Shown one piece after another: positions 1 through 11,126 of a stretch of DNA of 64,000 bases. The position numbers and the translations under genes are program-made. The number at the start of each line of letters is the position of its first letter. The stretch's first letter is position 1. Origin of the DNA: Cercophora sp. LCS_1 (lineage: Eukaryota > Ascomycota > Sordariomycetes > Sordariales > Lasiosphaeriaceae). The notes under the pieces were generated by a model, which did no database searches, was not told where the DNA came from, and worked only from the letters and a program-made list of their open reading frames with translations. The stretch is taken from assembly GCA_036250225.1 (NCBI GenBank), contig JAPZLL010000021.1, positions 1 through 64,000 of the forward strand, read 5' to 3'.

Positions 1-97
<97 letters not shown>
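1..97. repeat. 97-nt poly-C run at the window edge
   Basis: The window opens with 97 consecutive C. It carries no CCCTAA-type telomere unit, so it is not a telomere. It is probably an assembly or sequencing artefact, or the tail of a long G/C homopolymer. The following sequence to about 180 has an open frame on the plus strand, but nothing in it was recognised. Confidence 0.9.
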
Positions 98-99
<2 letters not shown>

Positions 100-789
100 A
101 CAGGGACAGTTCAACTTCGACTTCGACAACAATGGGAAAGTAGACCAAATCCTAAAGGACCCCGACCGTACCGCCGTACAGCGCAAAACGCAAGGGTGTG
201 CCGCCGCGTGCCCCGGGGGATGGTTTATTTGTTGATAGTTGCCCGAGTTACAATCAAAATTTTAAGGTCCTTCTTCGCTTCTTGTGTCCGGATTTGCCAA
301 TGCGTAACGACTTCCATAGCTCTGCGTTCGCACACGATCCCCTCCTGTCATGGCTCGCCGCCGAGCAAGCCCCGTCAGGCTTTGGATATTGCTCGTTCCA
401 GTTCAACATTTGCTTCGAGCTGATTCGTCAAGAACAGAAGCAAAGATAGGGGCCGTATCATGAGCAGAGGAGGCATGCCCGCTCAATCTGGCGGAACCCC
501 AACGCATCCTAGACGGAGTTGAGATCCCCGCCGGGACACGTTGGGATTATGGGAGAAGTCATTTGGTCGTGTCGTCATGAAACAGCAGGTCTCAATGTCG
601 ACAAACATGCTGATGAGTCAGGAAGCATCACAAGGTCATTTTCAAGAGAACTTTACGCATCCCACATCTCCTGTCGGGCTCGGGACACTCTTGGAGCTCG
701 CGTGATTGACCGCGAACCAGTTGAGCTCTCCCAAGGAGGTTTCGACAATATTCTGATTGTCGTCGCTTGGGATCAGGACTAGCTGCATT
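98..789. other. Stretch without a supportable gene
   Basis: Short open frames on both strands only. A stop-free piece at 105-235 on the plus strand is protein-like, rich in Asp, Asn and Phe, but it runs into the poly-C run and cannot be assigned. Nothing else was recognised. Confidence 0.4.
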
Positions 790-1420
790 TGCAGCCCCGA
801 AAGCGTAGGCCTGTCAATTTTGACTTGGGGCAATAGCAACATTAGAGAAGCCATTATCTTCGACATTGATTACCCCAAGGCCAATAAAGTAACGGTCAGC
901 CTTGTTACAGCGGACAACAGCGTACCGGGCGGCCACCACTGGCTACAGTATGCCGAGACGCTCTACAGCGACAACACTGAGGAACAGGCTGTAGGCCAGA
1001 TTGGCTTGTTCCTTTCCGATGTGATAGGTCCTGCTAATCTCCCTCTATCCTACGCCCGTTCTTGCGCTGACGTTTCTAATGGAACGGATCCTGCCGATCT
1101 CCCCGCATCCTTCTGCTGCCCGTCCGCTGCCGAAGTTAATGCTGGCGTCCAACAGTTTGCTTGCGCCTGCCTGTCCTTTTGGCAAGACTTACAGATGAAA
1201 CAGGGAACCCCAGATCATCCTCACCTACAACCAGCTCCAGCGCGAATTCCTGAAGGCCCTTATGGCATATCGGGGGGAGGCTTGCCTGGAGGACTTTGAG
1301 GAAGAGACCCTTTTCGAGAAGCACACTCGTACGGTTGCAGAGAAAGATAGTACGATTGCGGAGAAAGATGTCAGGGCAAAGGCACTCCAGTGCGACGGGG
1401 AAGCAAAACCACCTCAATAG
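790..1420 (+). pseudogene. Relic of an unrecognised protein with a coiled-coil tail
   Basis: A protein-like plus-strand reading runs from about 790 to 1180. The frame must then shift near 1190-1210 to continue into a stretch at 1215-1417 with a heptad-like pattern (AEKDSTIAEKD). A TAG at 1418-1420 ends it. No ATG gives the whole reading. The family was not recognised. The change of frame and the immediate stop suggest a decayed gene, though an unseen intron near 1200 could also explain the shift. Confidence 0.35.
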
Positions 1421-2898
1421 GACAATGAGATTGCGATGTAAACTGCTACGGCATGAAAGATGAAAGTGCTCTGTTTGATGTCCATTCGATGCAGCTGGTG
1501 GCGTGACGCTGGAGGGGTACTTTGAATTCCCACCCCATCCTTTCGTGCCTCCCTCACGAAGCTGACTTGCAGTCCCCATCGCTTTGAATTTCATTCCCAC
1601 ATATCGCACCTTCCTTGTCTAAGAAATCAAAGGGGCCAAGCTTAGGGCGCCGTAGAAGCGGCGTGAATATCGTTGCCAACTTCTGCACCTAGCTCTTCCA
1701 CCCACCGCTTCACAACCACAACCACAACTGCGCTTTGACAGTTCTTTATCTCCCTCCATCTATCAGGCATCTCCTTCAACGCTGTTGCTGCCGGCTGAGA
1801 CCATGGGGGACGGAAATTCGAGAACGTAAGGCGGAGGTCCGAGAGCTTGAGCCGGGGAAGTCAGTCGAGGAGGCCACAAGGGCGGCGAGATGAATGTCCC
1901 TCTGAAATTGCACGTATGCAATTCGCTCGCGGCTTTCTGCCTCGATTCTTGCAATGTTCTAGAAGCAGTTGTCAGTCCTGGCCGCGATGGTGGTCTGGTG
2001 TTTTGTTACCTCCCGATTTTGGAGTTCAGGCTTTCCGGGTGAGCGCGGGCGGCGGATGCAAGCGAGCAGGAGAGGGTTGAGGAAAAACACGAGCAAGACC
2101 ACAACGAGGATGGCCACCTGGGATTGCTACTCCCGAAGGAATGATACGAAGCTGTGTGTGGCGTATGCTTGGAAAATGCCGCCTCCATTTGGCCAGAACG
2201 CCGAAGCGAGTGAGGTGAAAGCTTGCCAGGACATGATGTCGTCGTGGGAAATGTTGGACACCGCGAGGGATGGCTCTTGCACTGGCAGCGCACCTGCGCC
2301 ATACATGTCAGCTTGGTACGCCATATTGAGCAGAGGTAAGCGTTGAAGAGCAGGAGTAGGTGTTGAGGAGCAGAAGAAACTGGGGATTAGTCTACCTTAC
2401 TGATCATGGTGGTTGGAGAATTGGGTGAATTGGATCCAGACAGTGCGCAGAAGAAGAACCAGGTTTTCGCACAGTAGAGGGAGTGCAATACACTCTTCGC
2501 ACTGTCACACGATAGGAAGGTGAACCACTTTGTGCGTACTTTACAAAACAGCAAGTGGGGCAGCCTCTGGGAAATGGGGCACCTGTGAATCACTTCCAGA
2601 TCAGACTAGGGTTTTGCGTGCTTTCACATAATGTGGAATGGGGGGCCAGTCAAGATTAGAATTATGTGTGCTGCTTGCTCTCGTAGGCCCGAAATCGAAT
2701 CTTGCCTCAGGCACCTCAGCTATCTCTGTTTGCCATTGGGCGAGTATTTGAATCGCAGCCAAATAAGAACTTGGACCCATGACCCATTGGGGACTGTAAC
2801 AGCTTTGCTCATCACCACCACAACACGAACGCGCCATTTTACCGTGTCCAGAACGAAATCCCACTTCCGACACCCCAAAATTCAAAACGCAACAAAGC
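1421..2898. other. Intergenic, nothing recognised
   Basis: About 1.5 kb with only short open frames on both strands and no motif, intron-exon pattern or repeat that could be supported. The last 250 bases are presumably the promoter and leader of the gene that starts at 2899. Confidence 0.5.
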
Positions 2899-4206
2899 AT
2901 GGAAGCGGTCAATGAACACTGGCGAGGAGGCGATATCGCGAATCTCAAGCCCGCACGACTCTTCCCCCTGGATCAATACAATGCTTTACTTGCGCCCGGC
3001 GCGGGGTGCACCAGAGGCTACCTGGACGTCGAAGCCTGTGGCCATCCTGTCATCATCCTATTGCGGCTTTCCGAGCGCTCGACTCACGCCATGATTACGC
3101 CCATCTCGTCCCACGGCTCCAACCGCATGACAGAATGCGATTGCATTTCCTTCAGTCTACCATGGGCGCGGCGGCGTAATAGGCACAAGAACGCCGAGCA
3201 TTACCGCGCGTTCGACGGCACTCCAAGGCCAAGCACACGGCGCAGGCCTCTTTACCTTGAGGGCGACGCGATGCTACCCATGCCAAATGCTTCGTGGGTT
3301 GACATCCAGAAGGTCTGGGTTCTTCCCTTGGCAGTCCTCCGCCGCCTTTCCACCGATGGCGGACAGCGCTGGGTGCCACGCATGCAGCGGGAGAGCCTTA
3401 TCGACCTACGAGCGCATATGAGCGAAGAATGCGCACGCTGGAAGGAGCATATGCGGAGACTCTTGTCAGTTGAACCAACGCCCGCCGCGCTTCCCGTCGC
3501 TCTCAGCCCAGGGAGTGCTTCGGAGGTGTCCACAAGCAAGGGGAGTTGGGCTGCCATAGTCGTCGCGGCGACTGCAGAGCCGCCTCCGGCAGCAGGAAAA
3601 GAAGAGCAGCAGGCGGCGGCGGCGTTGGAGTGCGAAAGGGACGGGAGAGCACCAAGTCCAGCATCATCTCCCATCTCAACACCTGGCACCCGGAAGATTA
3701 GCGAGGATGATGGAAGCGATGTGGAGACCATTGCTGGGTCTGCAGAGGCGCTCCTGCCACCGCCCAGTGTTCCAGCACCCGGCGCCAAGGGCGGCAACAG
3801 CGATCCCCAATCCGACGTCAATCCAGACAAAGCGGCCGCGCTAAAGTCTTCCTGGGCTTGCGTGGCAGTCGCTCCTGCTCCTGCGCCCACGCTAAACGGT
3901 CGGCAACGAATAGTATTGAGGAAAGGCCGGGTCACAGCGGCACCATCATCGGCTTGCCAGCGGACTGGCTCCGTCCTTCCCATTCCCCCTCTGACGGAGG
4001 ACCTAGAGATTGTTAGGTTGACCACCCTTCAGGATGCTAGCACAGCTATTGTCGACAGGATGGCACCTACAACCCCGCCCCGTCTAGACTGTTCCCTCCC
4101 GTCAGCCCCTGCTAATTCCGGCTCTGCAGCTTCCTCCGGTTTGGCATTCGCCCTGCGGCCGACAGCGCCGGCATTCGTCCCGGCGGCGGCGGCGGCGGCT
4201 TCCTAA
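2899..4206 (+). CDS. Uncharacterised 435-aa fungal protein
   Basis: A single uninterrupted frame of 435 codons begins at ATG 2899 and ends at TAA 4204-4206. The first ~200 residues are compositionally normal and look like a folded domain, with a WVDIQKVWVLP segment and several Arg-rich stretches. From about residue 205 the chain is low-complexity, rich in Ala, Pro and Ser, with a poly-Ala end encoded by GCG/GCC repeats (the last ~15 codons). No catalytic motif, signal peptide or membrane segment is visible. No intron is needed. It is one of the few long intact genes in the left half. The family was not recognised; the long opposite-strand frame inside it is a GC-driven shadow. Confidence 0.65.
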   Translation: MEAVNEHWRGGDIANLKPARLFPLDQYNALLAPGAGCTRGYLDVEACGHPVIILLRLSERSTHAMITPISSHGSNRMTECDCISFSLPWARRRNRHKNAEHYRAFDGTPRPSTRRRPLYLEGDAMLPMPNASWVDIQKVWVLPLAVLRRLSTDGGQRWVPRMQRESLIDLRAHMSEECARWKEHMRRLLSVEPTPAALPVALSPGSASEVSTSKGSWAAIVVAATAEPPPAAGKEEQQAAAALECERDGRAPSPASSPISTPGTRKISEDDGSDVETIAGSAEALLPPPSVPAPGAKGGNSDPQSDVNPDKAAALKSSWACVAVAPAPAPTLNGRQRIVLRKGRVTAAPSSACQRTGSVLPIPPLTEDLEIVRLTTLQDASTAIVDRMAPTTPPRLDCSLPSAPANSGSAASSGLAFALRPTAPAFVPAAAAAAS

Positions 4207-4452
4207 AAGCGCGGAACGCCGCGGACTTCATTTCGGTCCCTTGTCTGACTGGCCAATTATTACACTCTCCTCTCAGCAGAGAAGCGTGTAAAACAAATGC
4301 ATGTTGATGGGGCAATAGAGTTTATCGGTGGGAACATGAATGGGTAAATACGAAAAGATAAAAATTGAATTAGACTTCAGCACCAACCTCGATGGTATCT
4401 GCGATCAATTTGTCTTGCTATTTGGCCACCGAGAGAAGAGGGCCCTGAGATC

Positions 4453-4590
4453 AAAGCTACCCGGGGCCCGAAAGGCCCCCTGTATACACGAATGGTCTCC
4501 CTAGCAACTGGTGATTCGCACCCCTGGATTCTACCAATACTGAAACCGTGCTGGAATGAGGGCATCACCACCCCGCTTCGGGCGACACTC
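4453..4590 (-). repeat. Dispersed repeat, copy 1 (solo)
   Basis: About 138 bp that matches, in inverted orientation, the sequence at 23442-23606. Shared blocks include GGTCTCCCT, GCAACTGGTGATTCG and GAGGGCATCACCACC. On the minus strand it is open (start ATG 4592), but there is no gene like the one next to copy 2. Copy 1 lacks a 27-bp insert present in copy 2. The 4207-4452 and 4591-5146 flanks hold nothing else that I can support. Confidence 0.75.
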
Positions 4591-5146
4591 ACACGTGTTC
4601 CAGCGTGATATCGTCGGACCGGTGCTGTCTGCTCTCGTGGATAGCGGTGTCACAACCTCACCTAGACACCTCCACATCAACGACATCCACGGTTTAGGCA
4701 TATTCACTCGGGTTCAACGCATGCACTAGTCAACGTGTCTGATTTCAAAGGGTCTCACTCCCAACTATCTGACTGGCGAATCCAAACAGACCCAGCAGCC
4801 TCGCTGCTTCTCAGCCCCCCTATCCTTGCGACTGTCTCCGTGAGTAGCCTTCTCGTAGGGATGCGCCATGCCTTGACCAGGGGGGCAATATCTGGTCTGG
4901 CCCCTGGCCAAACTCATCGGGGTCTGTTTGACATGCTCCATGCCTCGACAGAGGCCACGCCTCGATCATGTCTTCTAACTCGGGGGCTCTCTCTTGATAC
5001 CGACGTCCGACTCGGCGCGGCCCATAGCCGGGCCCCTGTTAGCCCTCATGTTGGCGAAGCTTTCGCTGCCAAGCCCTCTAGAGCCGGTCATCCTTCACCT
5101 CCTGCCGCACAGCGACTCTCCTCGCCGCACGAGCGCAAGGAGCCCT

Positions 5147-6259
5147 TTACTGCTTCCGATGCTTCTTGCCTCCGCGCTTTCTGTGACGGCGAGGCTCCGT
5201 GTCCGCGGAGCCGCCCGGATCGGCGATCGGAAAGTCACCCACAAGGCCCGCTACCCTTGGGCCCCCGGGGTTTTGAGGCGGCAGCGGCTCATCCACGTCC
5301 ATGGCCTCCACGTCCTCCAGGCTCAGCCCTGCCATGCCGTCTTGGAGCGCGTTCATAGGCGGCCCCTGCCCAAACATGAACTGGGAATCAAGATTCCCGG
5401 CGGCAATGAGCTCGCGCACGTCGGCAACCGTCTTGCCGTCCCAGTAGGGGTCTCGGGGAAGGTGCATCGCGTCGTGACCTAAGGAAGCGCGCCAATCCCG
5501 GGGCTTGACTGCGCCGGCAGGTGGGCTGTAGTCCTCTCTGACGGTTTGCTGGGCGAAGTTTGCCGTCCACGGGATGCGACCTTGAACGCCGTCACCGTCC
5601 GCCAAGTTTTGATGCTTGACCCAACCATTGAACAAATGGATCCAGCTTCGCCGGGCGCTTCTGAGAGGTGGCTTGTTGGCGCGCTTGTCGATGAAGTACC
5701 GAAATGCCATCGACTTTTGACCCTCGGGTCCCAGGGCGGCGATGACCGGGCAGGAGTCGTAATGGTGAGGGCCTTGAACACCCCGTTTCGGCATCGAGTT
5801 GCAGCGTGGGCACCCGCCAATGAGCCCAAGGATCTCGTCAGAGACGGGGCAATCCTCCAGCTTGTGGTCCGCCTTATCGCAGTTGGCGCATCCGCTCGGT
5901 ACCGCGGGCTGGACGGCAGGCTGGACCGTGGCCGCGACGTTCACTCTCTTCCGCGGCTCATCGTCGCCTTCCTCGTCGCGCGGCCTCTTGCGAGACGCAG
6001 CGGACAGGCTGTCTACCGGAGTAGACCGGCTGACGACAAGCCGGCCGGTAGAGAGCGCGCTGGCGTTGGTCGTAGGCCTTTCCGCCTGACGGTTGTTGCC
6101 ATATCCAACGTGGTGACTACCCTCACCGCGCCGGCTTGTGTTGCCGCGCCGGCTTGTGTTGCCGCGCTGGCTGTTGTTGCTGCGGCGCTGGCTGCGGCCC
6201 CGGCCGGAATCGCTTCCGCCGCAGCCACCGTTGGTTCCATAACCACCGTTGTTGTTCAT
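5147..6259 (-). CDS. Two-knuckle zinc protein with RGG/RG-rich N-terminus (370 aa)
   Basis: Intact 370-codon frame from ATG 6259 to the stop at 5147. The N-terminus (~1-60) is Gly/Asn/Arg-rich with repeated QRGNTSRRG-type units, a pattern typical of nucleic-acid-binding proteins. A basic patch (KRPRDEEGDDEPRKR) is a possible nuclear signal. Around residues 123-170 lie two zinc-knuckle-like motifs: CX2CX4HX4C (CANCDKADHKLEDC), and a second CX2C followed by HX4C (CPRC...HHYDSC). The middle is Trp/Pro-rich and the tail is basic (RRHRKRGGKKHRK). CCHC knuckles bind single-stranded nucleic acid. They occur in retroelement Gag, but no protease, RT or LTR was seen nearby, so a cellular RNA/DNA-binding protein is the simplest reading. 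Confidence 0.65.
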   Translation of the reverse strand: MNNNGGYGTNGGCGGSDSGRGRSQRRSNNSQRGNTSRRGNTSRRGEGSHHVGYGNNRQAERPTTNASALSTGRLVVSRSTPVDSLSAASRKRPRDEEGDDEPRKRVNVAATVQPAVQPAVPSGCANCDKADHKLEDCPVSDEILGLIGGCPRCNSMPKRGVQGPHHYDSCPVIAALGPEGQKSMAFRYFIDKRANKPPLRSARRSWIHLFNGWVKHQNLADGDGVQGRIPWTANFAQQTVREDYSPPAGAVKPRDWRASLGHDAMHLPRDPYWDGKTVADVRELIAAGNLDSQFMFGQGPPMNALQDGMAGLSLEDVEAMDVDEPLPPQNPGGPRVAGLVGDFPIADPGGSADTEPRRHRKRGGKKHRKQ

Positions 6260-6871
6260 GGTTCCTAGTTGATGACAGTCAGAAGGCGAACTTGGAGAGA
6301 GTTGGGTGGGAGGGTGAATAGAGTGGTGAGGGAAGGGAATGGTATCAAGAAGGGACAGAGAAAGTGCAACAGCGGATAAGACTTGCTTGGTGTTCGTCTT
6401 GTTTGAATGTCAACGAAAAGGATTTGAAGTTGTGGTGGTCGTGGCGTAGTTGCTTTCGATTTTGCTGTTGATGTTGCTGTTGCTATTGCTGTTACACTGG
6501 CAGTGGCAGTAGTTATTGTTGTGGGGAGAAAAGAAAAAAAGGTCGTGGGCCAGAGGCATGGGGACTATTTATATTTCTACGCCCGTAAACCTACCGTAAG
6601 CCTACGCCCGTAAACACACGCCTGCAAACATTCAGGGCTCGCGATTATTCACCATCTGATATATACTTTATTGCTTGCCGACAGCTTACTACCCCAGGCA
6701 ACCACCTGTATTCAACCTGTGGAGTTGATGGTGGGACGGCGCATGGGCTTCGAAGCGAGCGACCGGTATCGTGTCACTGCAATTCTCTGGTCGATGCGAA
6801 GAGGAAAAGCGAGAATCGATCTAGGACGGTCAGCGTTAGGAGCGTGTCTCATCGGCGGGAAAGGCAGCTTA
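6260..6871. promoter_or_regulatory. Leader/promoter region of the zinc-knuckle gene
   Basis: On the minus strand this leads into ATG 6259. It is rich in CAA/CAG/GTT-type trinucleotide runs (6430-6520) and a CTACGGTAGG-like repeated phrase around 6580-6615. No TATA box was called. No gene is supported here. Confidence 0.3.
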
Positions 6872-7100
6872 CCGTATATTTTCGCTGAGATGGGAAACCA
6901 GCCAACAGCGCCGTGGCTGGCCGTCGGACCGAGGTCAAGCCGCCCGTGGAGCATTTGCTCAATAACCGAGAGCATAAAGGCGGCCGATTGCCAGATAACC
7001 TCGAGGCTCTCCAGCAGATGTGGGCTTTGGGCTTGGAATTATGGAACTTTTCCAGCCACGGCGCTCTCAGCTGGTTTCCCATCTCAGCGAAAATATACGG
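6872..7100. mobile_element. 229-bp hairpin element with 49-bp inverted ends
   Basis: 6872-6920 and 7052-7100 are inverted copies over 49 bp with only a few mismatches, confined to a short internal patch; both outer ends read CCGTATATTTTCGCTGAG. The centre is about 131 bp. No clear target-site duplication flanks it. It fits a MITE-like element or a palindromic duplication. The same peptide-like words appear on both strands only because of the inverted repeat. Confidence 0.65.
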
Positions 7101-7849
7101 CACTCCTGATGTTACTGGCGCACCTTGCGCCACAGCCCAATGGTCAAATCGATGACGATGCTGCCAATTCTTGCGGACGAGGGGTCTTGGAGGTCGGCAT
7201 GGTCTTTCTTTCCGACGAGGAGAGTTTCTGATGTGCATGGGCGCGGGAAAACTGTCCGCCGAACAGGGTCAGAACGACTGGACACACCGCGCCTGCCCGA
7301 ACACACAAATTTTGCAGCCTCTTTTCTGTGCGCCAGCAAGCAAGCATGAGCTGGTCATCGCCGCCCGGAACTGCGCCGCCCGGAACTGTCGGTCGAGATC
7401 TTGACGCTTGAATCATCGGAGTCCCACTCAACGACTACATAACCCAAGCGGTCAATTCGGACAACCATCCGCTTCTTCCCACGGGAGTTGCCTGTAAGAC
7501 GTTCCTCCTCTGATTGAATGCAGCTGACGTCAGGGAACCTTGGCATGGGTATTACCGAAAACCCCGTAGTACCGCGCCCCGAAGCTGCCAGACCGATCGA
7601 GAAAACATGGAAGTCGACGTATAACAACCGCCATAGAACTAACAACAACACACCGGGGTCAACACAGAACGCGGGTTGGAGAATTATTTTGAAACTTTGG
7701 GCGGCGACCTCAAATCACGCTGCACACCACCCGCATCCAAGCACACTATCCGTTTCGGCAAGCACCATCACCGCTGGATAGCACCCCGAGAAAACAAAGC
7801 AGGGCGGAAGGCCAGCCACGTGAAAGCTGGTCTTTTCCAGAGTTCCGCA
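7101..7849. other. Stretch without a supportable gene
   Basis: Several overlapping open frames below 100 codons. A minus-strand piece around 7400-7560 (GYVVVEWDSDDS) is protein-like and could be a gene fragment, but it has no start, splice or family support. Confidence 0.35.
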
Positions 7850-8517
7850 TCAGTCTTTGTACCACCGCGAGGCGCCCTGGGCTGGGAGCATAGGGACCGG
7901 ATGCGGTCGTGATGAAATTTGGCGGGAAGGATCAAGATAGAAGCTCGCTACGTACAATGGCATCTGGTAGATTTGACCTTTATGGTTCCTAGTTTCGATT
8001 GAGCTCATCGATATCGCAGCATCTTGACTGTCATTCCATCCTCCGCACCCAGGGCGTCCCTGGCAAGCCGTCAAGCAATTCCCCGTGCTTCCAATGGGCA
8101 TGCGTCCACAACCGGTATTGCCGGAGTGGTCAACAAACACCAACACGTGGCAACTTGGAGCCCCTGGGCTTCAAAAGCATTCACGACCTGGTTGATCGAG
8201 CCCGCCACAGCTGCCAACTCCATCTCGGACGGCTCCTGACCAGCCTTGATCTGCTCAACGAGCTTTTGAAACTTGGTCTGATAGCCTCCTCCGATAACTA
8301 CTATCCATTCGGCCCTCACTGACATACCCCCTATAACAGGAATTTCCTCCTTTATCCCAGACGATGCGTGAACGCTGCCACCTTGGCCAAGCCACACGCA
8401 GTCCTGTGCCCGCCAGACGATAAATGGAACACGTGCGTTCGAATTTTGCTGTTGCACAACGGGTTGCAGGCCTTGGAATACCGAATACGCGCTTGAATAT
8501 ACCCTTACCGCCTCCAC
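7850..8517 (-). pseudogene. Possible relic, unrecognised
   Basis: The minus strand has a protein-like reading of about 145 codons between 8517 and 8071 (for example EWIVVIGGGYQTKFQKL). The likely continuation toward 7850 lies in another frame. No ATG was confirmed at its 5' side and no family was recognised. It is divergent from the long relic starting at 8759. This could be chance open sequence; kept because the composition is balanced over 140 codons. Confidence 0.25.
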
Positions 8518-8758
8518 CTGCTGCCGCCAACGCTAGAAGCCAGCTTTGTTACATCACCATGTCCGCCACCGATTGCTCGGGACTCGACTGGGAAGAGGCG
8601 GGACTTTCGTTGCTAATTAGAACAGACAGGTGAAAAACCTACTTGTGAGGTGCAGTCTGCACCAAACCACATCTTGCGCCAAAACAAAGCTTGGGATTTC
8701 TAATCTTAACGGCAAACAACACAATTTCAAGGTTCACAAGCATTTTCTCTTGGTCGCA

Positions 8759-10794
8759 ATGGCCGGAAACAGCGGCCAGCAGCCATTCGGGCTCAAACCT
8801 GCTCTCCTTGCGTCCCGGAGAGACGACATCAAGACCATCAAAGTCAACAGAAAAGGTGTGCCGTTTTTTGACGTCAAGTGCATGACCGGGTTTAGTGCCA
8901 CTGGTTTCATGGTCGAGTTGGCCAGCATCGTATACACAACAAAAAACCCCCGGAGGACGTCCAGCTCTGCTCTACGTCCTGCCGAACGACGTGGCCGTCA
9001 GAGTTGTTCGCGAGTATCTGGAAGACGTCGAGTTTGACATTACCCTCAGCGGCATGGAGTTGCTCACGCCATTGGAGATTCTACATCGCGTTCACGATAA
9101 CGGGACTCGAAAGAGAGACGGTGGTGCTATTCGACAACGATCGCGGTCGGCCGACGATTACCACCACAATTGCTGCCGCGGCAATCGCCAATTGCTGGTC
9201 GAAACTCGAGAAGGGCCAGGAACGCTATATCGGCGTGCTGATTGTGATGTCCACTCGCAGCGACGAAGGTCTTTGGTCAGACGCTGGAATCAAGGAGACG
9301 TTTGGGAGGCCGCCCACACTGATATCCCTACAATACCCCGACATTGACGTCGTAGCCGACACGATTAGGTGTGCGCCAGGCGAGCTGGAGGCCGGCATGG
9401 TGGATACCATACTTACCTGCCTCTGTATCACCGAAGTCGAAGAGGGCCGGACGAATATCCCCAGCGGTATGCCGGCTGTGGCTCTTGTCAGCGTCCCGGA
9501 GCAGCAGGCACGAGGTCTGTGGATGCTCTTGAACTCGACCAATCCGGAAAACTGTCCGGCAGCGCGCCAGATACAGAAAGAGAGCGGATTTAAGGACATA
9601 AGGCCCCCTTCTCTGCTGTCATCACGGTTCAGAACTGCTGTCGGGAAGCGGCGCGGTTGGCCGCTCATTCATACAAGGGGTTGGAGCTCTAAGGAGCCCA
9701 TTAAGCTAGTGCTTTTCGTCGACCCAGAAGTGCGCTTTCTACCCCAGATGGACGACTTTGAGCAGCATCGCATCGCATTTGGGGAAAGGGACGAGACAGC
9801 CTGGGACGACAGACTTGGACTATTTTTGCGATCCCCCCAGCCAACGCCCGATAAGCGAGCTTTCCACGTTCACGGAGATGGGCCTTGGCGTTCATCGGGC
9901 GAGCACTTTGTGCCTCATATGCCCGGAAGACTTCCAGACAGCGGAGCGCGTCCGGGGACCACCCCTAGAGTCTCTCTTCATCAAGGAGTTGATGCTTTGC
10001 ATGGCTGCGCTGTTTAGTAAAGAAGCAGCACTTGTTTGCAGCCTTTTGCGATGGAGGTCGCACCCAACCCAATGTGTCTCGAGGAGATGCTCCAGCGCTT
10101 GGAACGTTCTCGGCTGGTCAAAGTCCGGTGGGAGCACGGCGGGCTGCTCGGTCGTTGCGAACTCTTTGAGCTTCATCAGCGGCTGTTTTGGGAGGTGGCC
10201 GGTTGCATTCTCGAAAACACCGCCAGTTCCCTCTGCGAAGCACAGCTCATGATCGCAGCAAAAAGATCAGGACTCATGGTAGACCCGCTGGCTTATGCCA
10301 TGGTCGGAAAAGAGCACAGGAGTGTGCTTGCTGCCATTGGCTCGGAAGAAAATATCTGGCAAACCAACCCAGACTCGGTGACCGATGAGGAAGTCCTCGA
10401 GATCGAGATGGCGGTGGTTGAGGCATCGTTGGACAAGCTGGCGGAGCCCATCGAAGACCCTACTACCGGACCGTTGGGCCCCGGCGTGTCGTCGCCATGT
10501 TTTCGTGAGGTTAGCTTGATGCACACGTTCAAGGAGACGTCGCGTGACCAGACCCAAAAATGGGGCAATGGCCTCGCTTACAGACTGGTTGTTTATGATG
10601 GGCTTTCACAGCAACCACAAGGACTGGTTGCCGAAAGGGTCACAGGGGTTTCAGATCAGGCCGTCGTCAAGACTATGGCCACGTTATTCCCAGATGTCCT
10701 GCCAGAGGACCGCCCGAAACTGCTAGAGAGCAGACTCAGCTTTGACAATGTCGACGAGAATCGATCAACGTTGGACCCGTGCATGAGATCGTGA
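8759..10794 (+). pseudogene. Long frame-broken gene of unknown family (~680 codons)
   Basis: ATG 8759 opens a protein-like reading that continues across the full 2 kb only if the frame changes about four times: near 8947 (beside an A6C5 run), near 9108, near 9820 and near 10030. The pieces have consistent composition and end at a TGA at 10792-10794. Segments include GFSATGFMVELASIVY, LLYVLPNDVAVRVV and TVVLFDNDRGRPTI. These resemble the alternating strand-helix pattern of nucleotide-dependent enzymes, and a helicase-like fold is a guess only. One or two of the breaks could be introns, but no convincing GT...AG pair of normal length restores the frame at all of them. Read as a decayed accessory gene. 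Confidence 0.5.
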
Positions 10795-11126
10795 ATGTGC
10801 TGTGATGATCGTATAGACTTTTTGAATGCCGAGGATTGGTGATGATGCTCACCTTGTGTCAACAGCGTCGGGTTGCGACCGTGCATTCATCTCTGCCAGT
10901 GTCTTTTTTCTTCTCAGTTTTACAGGGTTGTGGGTGGTGGGGAGGGTCGTTTCCTGCCAATTTGGTGGTCGGAGGCAAAACGTCCACTTCTTCCAGCCTT
11001 ACCAACTCTAAGTGCCACAACACAAATAAACACGCACTTACTTCGAGTATATACTTTTATTCCCGTGCAGCGCTACTCCAGCTAACCCTTTATATTTTAT
11101 AGACACGATTCCGACGCGTAACCAAC

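Noticed and set aside
1..97. Possible telomere
   Set aside because: Pure C with no CCCTAA-type repeat. More likely an assembly artefact or homopolymer.
8759..10794. Helicase or integrated mycovirus gene
   Set aside because: Fold pattern suggestive only; no Walker A, DEAD/DEAH or other diagnostic motif was found, so left unnamed.
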